Source: Klenkia soli (GTDB taxonomy: Bacteria; Actinomycetota; Actinomycetes; Mycobacteriales; Geodermatophilaceae). Taken from it: 64,000 nucleotides of DNA. Both the position numbers and the translations under genes were made by a program. The notes below the pieces were generated by a model. That model had not been told where the DNA came from. It ran no database searches and saw nothing but the letters and a program-made list of their open reading frames with translations. The DNA lies in the NCBI RefSeq assembly GCF_900103975.1, contig NZ_FNIR01000003.1, positions 62,001 to 126,000 of the forward strand. Reading direction: 5' to 3'. This document shows, piece after piece, positions 41,222 to 49,392 of this stretch; position 1 is the first letter of the stretch; each line of letters begins with the position of its first letter.

Positions 41222-42111
41222 GCCGGGAGACCCTCCGCACCCCACCGGTCGACGGGTTCCGCCTCGCCGTCGACGTGCACGGGGCGGCGTCGAAGGAGCG
41301 GACCGTCGTGCTGCTGCACGGCTGGCCCGGTGACCGGACGGACTACCGGTCGGTCGTCCCGCTGCTCGAGGGGCGGGCACGTCTGGTGGTCCCCGACCTG
41401 CGCGGGTTCGGCGACTCCGACCGGCACGCCGTCGCGCCGGTCGAGGGGTACTCGGCGCAGGCGCAGGTGCGCAGCGTGCTGGGTCTGCTGGACCACCTGG
41501 GGGTGCCGTCGGCCTGGTTCGTCGGGTACGACATCGGCAGCCGCCTCGTGCAGCACCTGCTGTCCACCGCGCCCGGGCGGGTGCTCGGCGCGGTGCTGAC
41601 GCCGCCCCTGCCCGGCGCCGCCGAGCGGATGCTGGCGCCCGCGGTGCAGCGGGAGTTCTGGTACCAGACCCTGCACCGGCTGCCGCTGTCCGACGACCTC
41701 CTCGACGGGCACCCGGACGCCGTCCGGGCCTACCTCGGCCACATCTGGCAGCACTGGTCCGGCGAGGGCTTCGACCTCCCGGGCGCCGACCTCGACCGCC
41801 TCGTCGACCGCTACGGCCGGCCGGGGGCCTTCTCCGCCTCGGTCGGCTGGTACCGCTCCCGCGTCGGCAGCGCGGCCGGCGCCGGCGCCGAGACCGGGCC
41901 CGCGCCCGAGGACCGCGTGCAGGTGCCCGTCGAGGTGGTGTGGCCTGGTCAGGACCCGCTGTTCCCGGCCGAGTGGTCCGACCGGCTGGGGGAGTGGTAC
42001 TCCGACGTCGCGCTCACCCACGTGCCGGCTTCCGGCCACTTCGTCCCGCTCGAGGCGCCCGACGCGGTGGCCGACGCCGTCCTCCGGTTGTGGGAGCGGG
42101 CAGGATCGTGA
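41218..42111 (+). CDS. Alpha/beta hydrolase, epoxide-hydrolase-like
   Basis: A 297-residue alpha/beta hydrolase. The oxyanion motif is 'LLHGWPGDRTDYR', the nucleophile elbow 'VGYDIGSRL' has Asp as nucleophile, and the catalytic His lies in 'SGHFVPLE'. An Asp nucleophile points to epoxide hydrolase or haloalkane/haloacetate dehalogenase chemistry rather than esterase activity. Coupled by GTGA overlap to the P450, it might open an epoxide formed by that enzyme. Confidence 0.87.
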   Translation: MSRETLRTPPVDGFRLAVDVHGAASKERTVVLLHGWPGDRTDYRSVVPLLEGRARLVVPDLRGFGDSDRHAVAPVEGYSAQAQVRSVLGLLDHLGVPSAWFVGYDIGSRLVQHLLSTAPGRVLGAVLTPPLPGAAERMLAPAVQREFWYQTLHRLPLSDDLLDGHPDAVRAYLGHIWQHWSGEGFDLPGADLDRLVDRYGRPGAFSASVGWYRSRVGSAAGAGAETGPAPEDRVQVPVEVVWPGQDPLFPAEWSDRLGEWYSDVALTHVPASGHFVPLEAPDAVADAVLRLWERAGS

Positions 42112-42113
42112 CC

Positions 42114-43127
42114 ATGCGCGGCGCAGTCATCCACGGTCCCGGTGACGTCCGGCTGGAGAACCGGCCCGACCCGGCCGTCACCGCACCCACCGACGCCGTC
42201 GTCCGCACCGTCGCCACGTGCGTGTGCGGGTCCGACCTCTGGAAGTACCGGGGCATCGCCGCGGTGCCCGCACCGCGACCGATCGGGCACGAGTACGTCG
42301 GCGTGGTCGAGGCCGTGGGCGATGCCGTCACCACGGTCGCGCCCGGCGACTTCGTCGTCGGCGGTTTCCTGCACTCGGACGGCACCTGTTCCGTCTGCCG
42401 TCACGGTCAGCAGGCGAACTGCCTGCACGGGGGCGGTTACGACGGCTGCCAGGCCGAGGTGATCCGGGTCCCGAACGCCGACGGCACGCTGCTGGCCACC
42501 CCCGGCCAGCCCGACGACGACCTCGTGCCGAGCCTGCTGGCGCTGTCCGACGTCATGTGCACCGGCTGGCACGCCGCCGTCTGCGCGGGCGTGCAGGCCG
42601 GGAGCTCGGTCGTGGTGGTCGGGGACGGCGCGGTCGGCCTGTCCGGCGTGCTGGCCGCCGCCCAGCTCGGTGCGACAACGATCGTCGCGATGAGCCGGCA
42701 CGCCGACCGGCAGGCCCTCGCCCGCGAGTTCGGTGCCACCCACGTCGTCGCCGAGCGGGGCGCCGACGGCCTGGCCGCCGTCCGGGAGCTCACCGACGGC
42801 ATCGGTGCCGACTGCGTCCTGGAGTGCGTCGGCACGGAGGAGGCCCGGGCCCAGGCCGTGGCCTGCGCCCGTCCGGGCGGCATGGTCGGCCTGGTCGGGG
42901 TGCCGCACGGGGACCTGCCCACCGAGGAGATGTTCTGGGCGAACAAGGGCGTGCGGGGCGGGCCGGCGCCCGTCCGTGCGTACCTGCCGCACCTGCTGGA
43001 CCTGGTGTGGCGGCGGGAGATCGACCCCGGGCGGGTCTTCGACCTGGCCCTGCCGCTGGCGGAGGTCGCCGAGGCCTACGCGGCGATGGACGAGCGGCGG
43101 GCCATCAAGGTCCTGCTGCGTCCCTGA
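42114..43127 (+). CDS. Zinc-dependent alcohol dehydrogenase (MDR superfamily), copy 2
   Basis: 337 residues, the same length as the dehydrogenase at 2744-3757 and nearly identical over most of it ('GHEYVGVVEAVGDAVTT', 'SDVMCTGWHAAV', 'DGAVGLSGVLAAAQLGATT'). Catalytic zinc ligands are Cys in 'CVCGSD' and His-Glu in 'GHEYVG'; the structural-zinc loop again has only three cysteines. It starts three bases after the hydrolase stop. As last gene of the P450 operon it would oxidise the hydroxylated product to a ketone or aldehyde. Confidence 0.92.
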   Translation: MRGAVIHGPGDVRLENRPDPAVTAPTDAVVRTVATCVCGSDLWKYRGIAAVPAPRPIGHEYVGVVEAVGDAVTTVAPGDFVVGGFLHSDGTCSVCRHGQQANCLHGGGYDGCQAEVIRVPNADGTLLATPGQPDDDLVPSLLALSDVMCTGWHAAVCAGVQAGSSVVVVGDGAVGLSGVLAAAQLGATTIVAMSRHADRQALAREFGATHVVAERGADGLAAVRELTDGIGADCVLECVGTEEARAQAVACARPGGMVGLVGVPHGDLPTEEMFWANKGVRGGPAPVRAYLPHLLDLVWRREIDPGRVFDLALPLAEVAEAYAAMDERRAIKVLLRP

Positions 43128-43349
43128 CCGGCCGGGGCCAGGCGGCCGTCGTACCTGAGCTCATCGGACCTCTGCTCGTGCGCCGCCGGGGGACGTCGGC
43201 CCTCGCCGTCATCGCGCACCTACCCGCTCGGATCCGCGGGAGCAGTCCTGGGCTCGTTGGTGAGTGTGCGAGGGGGGACTTCAGGTCCCCGCTGCAAGGC
43301 CCTCCTGATCTCGCGCGTGAACGGCACGAGCAGCGAAGGCAGTCGTACG

Positions 43350-43640
43350 AGCCTGCGCCGAACGACGTCGTCGCAGCCGTCGGCCAGCCATACGTACAGG
43401 TCAGGTGGCTGTCAGGACGCACTTGATCGAGCCCGTCCGTCTCATCCCACGACGGTGGGCGTGGGTGATCTCGCTGATCGTGGAGCTGGCTCGACAGCGA
43501 GCTGAAGACGGCCCTCAGAGCAAGATTGGTATCACCGGGGTATCACGAGACGGTGGCGCAGGCGCCTGAGCTGGGCTTTTGAGTGTCCGAGGGGGGACTT
43601 GAACTCAGGAGGTCCGTCGGGCATCTAAAGACGTTGCGGG
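43350..43640. repeat. Long direct repeat, copy 2, with perfect 35-bp core (43582-43616)
   Basis: The 570 bp between the alcohol dehydrogenase and the IS3 left end hold no gene I can support. This part is the diverged second copy of 20530-20800, in the same orientation, and its core is identical to 20758-20792. The tail beyond the core also resembles copy 1 ('TGAGCTGC', '...CCAGCATC' versus '...CCGGCATC') up to the IS3 insertion. The two copies bracket 22.8 kb of catabolic genes. Confidence 0.7.
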
Positions 43641-43697
43641 GCTCTGAGCTGCACGTTCGGCGTATCCGGGGGATATGGAACCAGCATCTAGATGTAC

Positions 43698-44969
43698 TGA
43701 CCGGGGACGTTGGTCGAGTGGGTGTGATCGCCCGGTTGGAGTGATGGCGCGGGAGGGCCTAAGACGAGTCCTGGATGCCTGCACCCAAGCCTGCTGAGTT
43801 CCGCCGTCGAGCGGTGGAGCTGGCCCGGCTGCGCGAGAAGCCGATCCGCGAGATCGCCCACGACCTGGGCATCGCCGAGTCGTGCCTGCGCCGCTGGATG
43901 AAGGTCGATGACGTCGATGCCGGCCGCACCGAGGGCACCACCACCGACGAGCACGCCGAACTGGTCCGGCTCCGCCGGGAGCTGCGGGTGGCGAAGATGG
44001 AGATCGAGATCCTCAAGCGAGCCTCGGCTACTTCGCCCGCGAGGTGCTGCCAGACCCAAAATAGCGTTCCGGCTGGTCAGCGAGCTGGCCGCAGACGGGT
44101 GCCCGTCGCGGTGACCTGCCGGGTGCTGGGTGTGTCCCGGTCGGGGTTCTACGAGTGGCTGGGCCGGCCACCGTCGGCGCGGGCGGTCGCCGACGCCGAG
44201 CTGACCACCACGATCAGCCAGATCCATGCCGGCTCGAGGGCGACCTACGGGGCGCCGCGGGTGCACGCCGAACTGCGCCTGGGACTGGGCCAGGCGTGCG
44301 GCCGCAAGCGGGTCGCCCGGCTCATGCGCGCCGCCGGCCTGGTCGGGGTGTGCCACCGGCGCAAGCACCGCCGCGTAGGGCCGCTGCCGGCCGTTCACGA
44401 GGACCTGGTGCGCCGCCAGTTCACCGCCGATGGCCCCGACAGACTGTGGGCCACCGACATCACCGAGCACCCCACCGCCGAGGGCAAGGTCTACTGCGCG
44501 GCGGTCATCGACGCCTACTCCCGCGTGATCGTGGGCTGGTCGGTCGCCGATCACATGCGCACCGAGCTGGTCGTCGACGCCTTGGAGATAGCCCGCTGGC
44601 GACGCAAGCCCACGGCCGGGGCGATCGTGCACTCCGATCGCGGATCCCAGTACACGTCCTGGATCTTCGGCCACCGACTCCGCGCAGCCGGGCTGCTCGG
44701 CTCGATGGGCCGGGTCGCCTCCAGCGTGGACAACACCATGATCGAGAGCTTCTGGTCGACCATGCAGCGCGAGCTGCTCGACCGCCACCACTGGTCCACC
44801 CGCGCCGAACTCGGGTCGGCGATCTTCGAGTGGATCGAAGGCTTCTAGAACTCCCGCCGACGCCACTCAGCCCTCGGCTACCGCAGCCCCGCCGAGTACG
44901 AAGCACTTCACACCGCCGCCCTCACCGCGGCATGATCACCACACCCGATCTGTCCGGGAAACCGGGTCA
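43698..44969 (+). mobile_element. IS3-family insertion sequence, decayed
   Basis: The left end TGACCGGGGACG and the right end (read inward) TGACCCGGTTTCC are imperfect terminal inverted repeats with the TG...CA ends of the family; a shared 'GGGTGTG' block follows in both. The element is about 1.27 kb, normal for IS3 relatives. I find no matching target-site duplication (TAC on the left, AGC on the right). The transposase genes inside are broken. Confidence 0.75.
43775..44935 (+). pseudogene. IS3-family transposase (orfA/orfB) with two frameshifts and a nonsense codon
   Basis: OrfA ('EFRRRAVELARLREKPIREI' HTH and a leucine-zipper region) and OrfB (DDE integrase: 'WATDITEH', 'AAVIDAYSRVIVGW', 'IVHSDRGSQYTS', 'DNTMIESFWSTMQREL') are recognisable. 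A one-base loss near 44027 moves orfA out of frame before 'YFAREVLPDPK', and another near 44109 moves orfB after 'LAADGCP'. Because a -1 slip normally joins the two frames, the changes happen to restore one open frame with about 27 wrong codons in the middle. TAG at 44846-44848 replaces the TAC of 'GFYNSRRRHSALGYRSP', whose remainder continues to 44935. Confidence 0.85.
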
Positions 44970-45049
44970 AGCTCCGGAGCGTCGACGCGACGTGCTGAGA
45001 GGTGGTTCCAGTCGAGCACTAGGACACCGGCTACAGGTATGGCGATTAG

Positions 45050-45991
45050 TCAGGAACGGCGTCGCTCCCTACGCAGGAGGGAGCGCAGAGTCTCGGCGTT
45101 CGCGTAGCCGACCCGTAGCGCGATCTCGGCGGAGGTGAGGTCCGTGGTTGCTGAGAGGTGCCGAGCTCGTTCGATGCGAAGCCGTTGGACGAAGCCGAGC
45201 GGAGTGAGGTTGAGCGCCGCACGGACTCGTCGTTCGAGGGTGCGCCGGCTGGTGCCGAGCGACTGCGCGATGAACGCGACGTTGAACGGTTCGTCCAGGC
45301 GGGCGCGCACGAAGCGTTCGAACTCGACGACGATCGGGTCCTCGTGCCGGAGATGTTCGTAGGCGACGAAGGCCGCCTGCGACGGACGCTCGTCGATGAT
45401 GAGGAGCTTGGCGACATGTTGCGCCAGGTCGGGGCTGATCGATCGCACGAGTGAGAGCGCGAGGTCGATGTGGGCGAACGCGGCGCCAGCGGTGACGAGG
45501 TTCCCGTCGACCACGACCATGGTGTCGAGATCGAGGGCGACGGTCGGATAGCGCTTCAGGAACTCCGGCCCCAGGAACCAGCTGGTCGTCGCCCGCCGAT
45601 GATGCATCCGTCCGGTCTCGGCGACAGCGAACACGCCGGTGCACGCCGCGGCGATCCGGGTGGTCGCGTCGTCGAGGCGCCCGAGCGAGGCGATGACCGA
45701 ACGAGCATCTCGGCTCTGGAGGGCCTCGTTGGTAGCGGCGGCCGTGAGGGTTCCAAGCGCAGGGACGACGACCACGTCGAACTCTGCGGACTCCGACAGC
45801 GGGTGGTCCACCGACAGGGTCATCGATGCCGTCGTGGTCACTCTCCGTTTCGGTCCGAGGATGGCGAGTTCGATCGGGTCGATCCGCGGGTCGACATCGC
45901 CGCGGGCTCCATCGGCCACCCGCACGATGTCGATGACCGACGCGACAGCCGAACCGAAGCAGCCGTCGATCGCGATCAGTCCGATGCGCAT
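45050..45991 (-). CDS. GlxA-family AraC-type regulator (DJ-1/PfpI sensor domain)
   Basis: A 313-residue regulator: residues 1-180 form a class-I amidotransferase-like (DJ-1/PfpI) domain ('IGLIAIDGCFGSAVASVIDI', 'AACTGVFAVAETG'), and residues 215-313 an AraC HTH ('FIAQSLGTSRRTLERRV', 'LTSAEIALRVGYANAETLRS'). I chose the ATG at 45991, where the sensor domain begins. Codon use is less GC-biased than in the surrounding genes, suggesting separate acquisition. It is divergent from a small monooxygenase gene that it probably controls. Confidence 0.88.
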   Translation of the reverse strand: MRIGLIAIDGCFGSAVASVIDIVRVADGARGDVDPRIDPIELAILGPKRRVTTTASMTLSVDHPLSESAEFDVVVVPALGTLTAAATNEALQSRDARSVIASLGRLDDATTRIAAACTGVFAVAETGRMHHRRATTSWFLGPEFLKRYPTVALDLDTMVVVDGNLVTAGAAFAHIDLALSLVRSISPDLAQHVAKLLIIDERPSQAAFVAYEHLRHEDPIVVEFERFVRARLDEPFNVAFIAQSLGTSRRTLERRVRAALNLTPLGFVQRLRIERARHLSATTDLTSAEIALRVGYANAETLRSLLRRERRRS

Positions 45992-46099
45992 GGCGCGAAC
46001 AATAGCAATACTGCCGTTTACGCCACTTCTCACATGCCCTTGCTCGTCATAGGCTGAACTCGCTTCACCAAGAAACCTCGACACCTAGGAGAACCCCTC

Positions 46100-46411
46100 A
46101 TGTCCACACCCGCATCACTTCCGTATGCCTTCGTCGCCAAGATCGTCGCGGCCGATGGACAGCACGACGCGCTCGCCGATCTGCTCGCCGGCGCTGTCGC
46201 GCTCGCCAACGAAGAAGTAGGAACGATTGTCTGGTTCGCGGTCAGGACCCACGCCGACACCTTCTGGATCTTCGATGCATTCCCCGACGAGGCCGCTCGC
46301 GACGCCCACGCAAACGGCGCCATCGTCGCAGCCCTGATGGCCAACCAGCACCTCCTCGGCGCAGCACCCGAGATCCTGTCGGCCGACGTCCTCGCGTCCA
46401 AGCTCCCGTAG
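46100..46411 (+). CDS. Antibiotic-biosynthesis-monooxygenase (ABM) domain protein
   Basis: A 103-residue ferredoxin-fold ABM protein ('YAFVAKIVAADGQHDALADL', 'GTIVWFAVRTHADTFWIFD', 'HLLGAAPEIL'), the size of putative quinol monooxygenases. Members oxidise small quinols or scavenge reactive carbonyls without cofactor. ATG at 46100 with TAGGAGAA ten bases upstream. Paired divergently with the GlxA-type regulator, and like it somewhat lower in GC than its surroundings. Confidence 0.8.
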   Translation: MSTPASLPYAFVAKIVAADGQHDALADLLAGAVALANEEVGTIVWFAVRTHADTFWIFDAFPDEAARDAHANGAIVAALMANQHLLGAAPEILSADVLASKLP

Positions 46412-46512
46412 TCCGCCAACGCACGAGACGATCGCGCCCCGCCGAGCCGTCGCCAGGTCGCGACGCAACGCCACGCTGCGTTGCCGAGCGGTGCGAGGCC
46501 TATCGGCACACG

Positions 46513-47470
46513 GACAGGATGCCGGCCGCGAGCACGTCGGCGGCCCGTTGGGTCAGCGTCCGGCCGAGGCGGCGCAGCTCGACCAGGACGGCCGGCACGC
46601 CGGAGCGCAGCGATGCGATCAGCGCGGTCATCGCGGCCTTGCCGCGGGCCCAGTCGACGTCACGGTAGGCGGTGATCATCTTCTGGTAGATGGACCAGGT
46701 GGCCTCGACTTCGACGTGGTCATCGCCGGCGAACAGCGCGGTCAGCCGCTGCCGTTGGCGTGCGGTGAGCAGGTCGGCGCCGGTGCGCCGGGCGCGGTAG
46801 AGCGGGTCGGTCGCGCGGCCGCGGTGCTCATGCAGATCCTGCTGGACCCGGCGACGGCAGCGGTCCAGGGCGTCGCCGGTGAGCCGGACGACGTGGAAGG
46901 GGTCCATCACCGGCACCGCCTCGGGCAGTTCCTCGGCGGTGGCGGTCTTGAAGCCGCTGAACCCGTCCATCGCCACGACCTCCACCCGGTCACGCCAGGC
47001 CTTCGGTCGGTCGGCGAGCCAGGTCTTGAACACCTGCTTGGAGCGGCCTTCGACCGTGTCCAACAGCCGCGCGGGTCCGGTGCCGGCGCGGACGGCGGTG
47101 AGGTCGATGATCACGGTGACGTACTTGTCGCCGCGGCGGGTGTGCCGCCAGACGTGCTCATCGACCCCGAGGGTGGTGACGCCGTCGAAGCGGGAGGGGT
47201 CGTCGATCAGCACCCGCCTGCCCTCAGCGAGCACGGCGTCGTTCGCCGTCGCCCAGGCCACCCCGAGCCCTTCGGCGACTCGGGCGACGGTCAGGTGCTG
47301 GGTCACGATGACGACCAGCCCCCACCGCAGGACGGCGCGGGACAGCTTCGCCCTCGGCGCGGCCGCCCGGTGGTGTCCTGCCGCCAGACATGTTCGCAGT
47401 CGGCGCACCGGTATCGGCACACGGTGACCAGCAGCGTCGTGGGCCGCCAGCCCATCGGCTCTGGCTGCGA
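46513..47470 (-). pseudogene. ISL3-family transposase, frameshifted and 3'-truncated
   Basis: The minus strand encodes an ISL3 transposase core: 'HLTVARVAEGLGVAWATAND', 'TLGVDEHVWRHTRRGDKYV', 'VVAMDGFSGFKTAT', 'VMDPFHVVRLTGDALD' and 'ATWSIYQKMITAYRD'. The Zn-finger N-terminal piece ('CRYRCADCEHVWRQDTT') is in a different frame, so one base is gained or lost near 47375. The protein ends at 'RAADVLAAGILSVCR', where relatives continue about 70 residues ('FDRPGTSNGPTEAIN'). The 3' end has therefore been deleted near 46513. Confidence 0.85.
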
Positions 47471-47479
47471 ACGGGAAGG

Positions 47480-47907
47480 TGTTCGACCAGGCGCCACCAC
47501 AGTGCGGCCGCGGGCAGCTCGTCCGGCAGCGGGTTCGTGGAGACGGCCTCGACCAGCGAGGAGCCGTCCGGATCGTCCATGCGCCGGTCGACGAGCCGCT
47601 CGAGGAGGACGGGCCAGAAGGGGTCGGCGGTGAGTTCGGGGGCTGCGTCGCGCAGCTGGGCGGCCCATCGGACGGCGCCCGTGGTCGCTTCGCTCACGCA
47701 CCGGGGGACCCGGTCGTCGAGTCTCTGCTGTGCGGCGAGGTCGGCCGCGGTGCTGCTGGGGGCGCCGGTGGGTCGTGGGTCTGTCCGTTCGACGCTGACA
47801 GCTGCCCGCCAGACCGCAAGGTCGCGGACTAGTGCCCTGACCACTCGGACAGGGGCGAAGCGGCGGGTAGTTGTCCACAGGCCGGCGCGGCGCCGAGGCG
47901 GGTCCAC
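47480..47907 (-). pseudogene. MobF-type relaxase (TraA-like), C-terminal remnant
   Basis: The minus-strand frame reads 'VVRALVRDLAVWRAAVSVE', 'DPRPTGAP', 'ELTADPFWPVLLERL' and 'LPDELPAAALWWRLVEHL'. This combination is typical of the C-terminal region of actinobacterial MobF conjugative relaxases. The relaxase and helicase domains are absent, and the sequence runs straight into the ISL3 transposase. It is a relic of a conjugative plasmid or integrative element. The identification is from memory of family motifs and is moderate. Confidence 0.55.
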
Positions 47908-47995
47908 AGGTCAGGACAGAAAGCCCTGCTCAGAGGCGGGTGGGTCGAGAATTGATCTTGTCCGACAACGCCGCCGCTTTACCGAGGAGCCCGTC

Positions 47996-48623
47996 ATTAC
48001 CAGCACCGCCGCCAACCCCACCGCGACGCCGTCCGCCCGCGAACTGATCGAGGTCGACCCGGCCACCCTGCTCGTCGACCTCAACGTCCGCCACGACGCG
48101 CGCCTGGACCCCGACTTCTGCGCCAGCATCACCGAGCACGGCGTCCTGGTCCCCGTCGTCGCCGTCCGCACCGCCGACGGGGGCTGCGGGTCCAGTATGG
48201 CCACCGCCGCACCCTGGCCGCCGTCCAGACCGGCCGGGCTACCGTGCCGGTCGGGGTCGCGGCCGACGAGGCGTGCGGCGACGCCGCGACGGTGGAGCGG
48301 CTGGTCACCCAGTGGGCGGAGAACGAGCACCGGGTCGGGCTGACCACTGCCGAGCGCGCCGATGTCATCGGGCAGCTGGCGGCCTTCGGCGTCACGCCCA
48401 CCCAGATCGCCCGCCGCACCCGCGCCACCACGACTGAGGTCACCGCCGCCCTGGCCGTGCACGGCTCGGAGCTGGCCCGCGCCGCTTCGGCCCGGTACGC
48501 GTTCCTCGACCTCACCCAGGCCGCCGTCGTGGCCGAGTTCGACACCGACCCCGAAGCGGTCAAGGCCCTCGTCGTCGGCGCGCGGGAGGGCCGGTTCGAC
48601 CACGTCGCACAGCGACTGCGCGC
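47996..48623 (+). pseudogene. ParB/RepB/Spo0J partition protein, frameshifted
   Basis: A ParB N-terminal nuclease-like domain ('ELIEVDPATLLVDLNVRHD', 'ITEHGVLVPVVAVRTADGG') continues, after loss of one G in a G-run near 48182, in the next frame as 'LVTQWAENEHRVGLTTAER', 'FGVTPTQIARRT' and '[20 protein letters not shown]'. The start position after a GAGGAG site reads ATT at 47996 where relatives would have ATG. The frame ends at a junction with an aldolase fragment near 48623. It came from a plasmid-type partition locus. Confidence 0.8.
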
Positions 48624-49064
48624 CAGATCGGCATCCACGCCCACCAGGACCTGTCCCTGTCGGTGGCCAACTCCGTCGTCGCCGTCGAGGAGGGTGTGCG
48701 CCTAGTCGACGCCTCCCTGGCCGGGCACGGCGCCGGTGCGGGAAACGCCCCGATCGAGCCGTTCATCGCGGTGGCCAACCTGCAGGGCTGGACCCACCGC
48801 TGCGACCTGTTCGCCCTGCAGGACGCCGCCGACGACATCGTCCGCCCCCTGCAACACCGCCCCGTCCAGGCCGACCGGGAGACCCTCACCCTGGGCTACG
48901 CCGGGGTCTACTCCAGCTTCCTGCGACACGCCGAGGCGGCGTCTGCCCGCTGCGGCATCGACGTTCGGAGTCTTCTCCTGGAGGTCGGCAAGCGCGGTCT
49001 CGTCGGCGGCCAGGAGGACATGATCGTCGACATCGCTCTCGACCTGCAGACCAAGGCGCGCTGA
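48624..49064 (+). pseudogene. 4-hydroxy-2-oxovalerate aldolase, C-terminal fragment
   Basis: From 48624 the frame encodes '[20 protein letters not shown]', '[19 protein letters not shown]', '[15 protein letters not shown]-type' and '[16 protein letters not shown]' segments, ending in '[15 protein letters not shown]'. These are the C-terminal 147 residues of the meta-cleavage aldolase MhpE/BphI/HsaF, including metal-binding His residues. The N-terminal half is missing; the reading begins exactly where the ParB remnant stops. It shows that a meta-cleavage operon once stood here. Confidence 0.85.
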
Positions 49065-49078
49065 CCACGATGGCCAGC

Positions 49079-49113
49079 GGCGGGGCATCAAGTCCTGTAC
49101 CTGATGCCCCGCC
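49079..49113 (+). terminator. Hairpin terminator after the aldolase fragment
   Basis: GGCGGGGCATCA and TGATGCCCCGCC form a perfect 12-bp stem with an 11-base loop, 15 bases after the aldolase stop. It probably terminated the former aldolase operon. Confidence 0.75.
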
Positions 49114-49153
49114 ACCTTGCTGATGACGGCTTGCTCGGCCGCAGAGCTCGACC

Positions 49154-49370
49154 TCAGCTGATGGAGGTCAACGCCCGCCGCACCAGCTTCGGTTCCATCA
49201 GTCGGCGACCCGACGAGAGCGGTTGCCCTTGCGATGTCCGTGAGCACCACCTGCACAGCTCGGCGGCCCATCTCGGCGTACGGCTGACGCACCGTCGTCA
49301 GTTCGGGATCGACCATCCAGGCCGATAGAGGCGGTCCCCGTTGCCGAGAGGACCTCCTCCGCGTCGTGGT
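49154..49370 (-). pseudogene. LacI-family regulator, C-terminal remnant with frameshift
   Basis: The minus strand reads 'VDPELTTVRQPYAEMGRRAV' and 'LTDIARATALVGSP', then, in another frame, 'LMEPKLVRRALTSIS' to a TGA at 49154-49156. These are the last about 60 residues of a LacI/GalR effector domain. The DNA-binding part is absent. It lies just downstream of the cycloisomerase gene, which ends at 49393. Confidence 0.65.
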
Positions 49371-49392
49371 GGGCCGCGCATCGAGGTTCGGC

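Noticed and set aside
43775-44848. An apparently intact 357-residue fused IS3 transposase
   Set aside because: About 27 residues at the orfA/orfB joint do not fit the family and are explained by two compensating one-base deletions; the C-terminus is cut by TAG where relatives have Tyr.
43698-44969. Target-site duplication flanking the IS3 element
   Set aside because: The 3-4 bases on each side (TAC/AGC) do not match at the ends I assigned.
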